Shown here: positions 31,524-32,165 of the stretch, in pieces
Numbering within the stretch: the first letter of the stretch is position 1
Layout: each line of letters opens with the position of its first letter
Assembly: GCA_009827215.1 (NCBI GenBank)
Contig: WUAJ01000003.1
Coordinates: 1 to 32,165, forward strand
Source: Phycisphaeraceae bacterium
GTDB lineage: Bacteria > Planctomycetota > Phycisphaerae > Phycisphaerales > UBA1924
Direction of reading: 5' to 3'
Length of the DNA stretch: 32,165 nucleotides
Notes under the pieces: model-generated
The model's input: the letters and a program-made list of their open reading frames with translations, nothing else
What the model was told of the DNA's origin: nothing
Databases searched by the model: none
Translations under genes and position numbers: made by a program

Positions 31524-32165
31524 ATGAACAGTGTTGAGCAATCATCGGGTTGTGGATTGATTGAGCGTGAAGGCGGGTTTGGGGGTGATTCGCCATTGAC
31601 CATCTCGCACTTACGGATGCTCGGATCAAGCGTCCAGAGTGCTCGTCCAGTACGCAAGGCTTCTGGGTACGCTCGGATGTCGGGATGGATGACATTGCTC
31701 GCAGGCGGAATGAGTGTGTTGTTCTCGATCGGATCGTTGCCTGGGATGATCCTGGGATTGGCGCTCGCGGGATTCGGAATGCGTGAACTCGGCCTGGCGC
31801 GCCGGATAGATCGGCTTGATGGCTCGGCACCGGTATGGCTCGCAATCAATCAGTTGATGTTGGGCGCGGTGCTTATTGCATACGCCGTGTACAAAGTCGC
31901 GACCTACGACAGCTCTGACTCGATGATCGCGGGATCCCTTGCATCGGACCCAACGATCGCGTCTTCACCAGAACTCGCGGGAACGATGGATCAACTCACG
32001 CAGATCGAGTACCTGCTGAGCATGGGGATCGCGGGCGTGCTTGTCGTTGTCGCGTTTGTCGTCCAAGGCGGTACGGCTTTGTACTACATCACCAAACGCA
32101 AGCGAGTCAACGAGCTGCGCACACACTGTCCAGAATGGGTGCTGCGGGTGCACGAGGTGATGAGT
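31524..32165 (+). CDS. Membrane protein of unknown function, truncated by window end
   Basis: The frame stays open for 214 codons from ATG 31524 to the right edge. The N-terminal 50 residues are hydrophilic; hydrophobic segments follow at about 56-84 (close pair), 103-122 and 164-185, with a Ser/Asp-rich loop between the last two (about 125-160) and a basic segment after (TKRKRVNEL). I do not recognise the family. No good Shine-Dalgarno lies at the usual distance; GAGGGG at 31504-31509 is 14 bases away, and later ATGs (31617, 31686) are possible starts. It is divergent from the cco operon. Confidence 0.6.
   Translation, partial: MNSVEQSSGCGLIEREGGFGGDSPLTISHLRMLGSSVQSARPVRKASGYARMSGWMTLLAGGMSVLFSIGSLPGMILGLALAGFGMRELGLARRIDRLDGSAPVWLAINQLMLGAVLIAYAVYKVATYDSSDSMIAGSLASDPTIASSPELAGTMDQLTQIEYLLSMGIAGVLVVVAFVVQGGTALYYITKRKRVNELRTHCPEWVLRVHEVMS

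Overview
This window looks like part of a chromosome from a marine-type planctomycete, most likely class Phycisphaerae. That is an inference from gene content: a cbb3 oxidase with CcoN fused to CcoO, a membrane-bound pyrophosphatase, a PEP-CTERM-like surface protein ending in an Arg cluster, a C-terminal CxxCGYDL...CPECG zinc ribbon, moderately high GC, and heavy use of ATC and GCG codons. No rRNA, tRNA, CRISPR array, prophage or insertion sequence was found by eye.

Layout. 1-2.9 kb: the tail of a DUF389-type membrane protein, then a minus-strand set (family 2 glycosyltransferase, ExbD, TonB-like protein) joined by one-base TGATG overlaps. 3.1-5.9 kb: an anchored hypothetical protein, a bifunctional-nuclease-domain protein, and a more AT-rich patch with the PEP-CTERM-like protein and a zinc-ribbon membrane protein. 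5.9-9.7 kb: truD and a HAD phosphatase, then a MarR regulator with pirin and SnoaL-like genes. 9.7-16.6 kb: Tat-exported metallo-hydrolase, EF-P, shikimate kinase, TrpF, rhomboid protease, citrate synthase, K+ channel with RCK domain, lipoprotein. 16.7-19.9 kb: ribosomal protein bS21 and a 900-residue pyrophosphatase. 19.9-20.4 kb: a gene-poor stretch with several hairpins and possible micro-ORFs. 20.4-31.1 kb: a compact minus-strand operon for a cbb3 terminal oxidase (ccoNO-Q-P), its assembly factors (ccoG, fixH, a SafE-like protein, ccoI, ccoS), a zinc/manganese-type ABC transporter lacking its binding protein, and a small acidic protein. 31.5 kb to the end: a truncated membrane protein.

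How genes work together. The cco operon makes a high-affinity haem-copper oxidase, the machinery that supplies and inserts its copper, and a metal importer. The pyrophosphatase could add to the ion gradient. The MarR gene and the pirin/SnoaL pair probably form one regulon, because both upstream regions carry the same TGTTGCAACACA site.

Most interesting points. (1) The + strand is C-rich left of about 6.9 kb and G-rich to the right, whichever strand is coding, and the switch falls inside truD within about 100 bp of a parS-like palindrome (6863-6878). This suggests a replication-origin-proximal boundary. (2) The gene-poor stretch at 19.9-20.3 kb holds, on the minus strand, a perfect Shine-Dalgarno, overlapping micro-ORFs and a long hairpin whose apical loop carries the next start codon. 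(3) Two inverted repeats sit on the cco promoter. (4) The pyrophosphatase carries large extra loops. (5) Structured leaders precede the citrate synthase and EF-P genes. All calls were made by reading the sequence; no database search was run.
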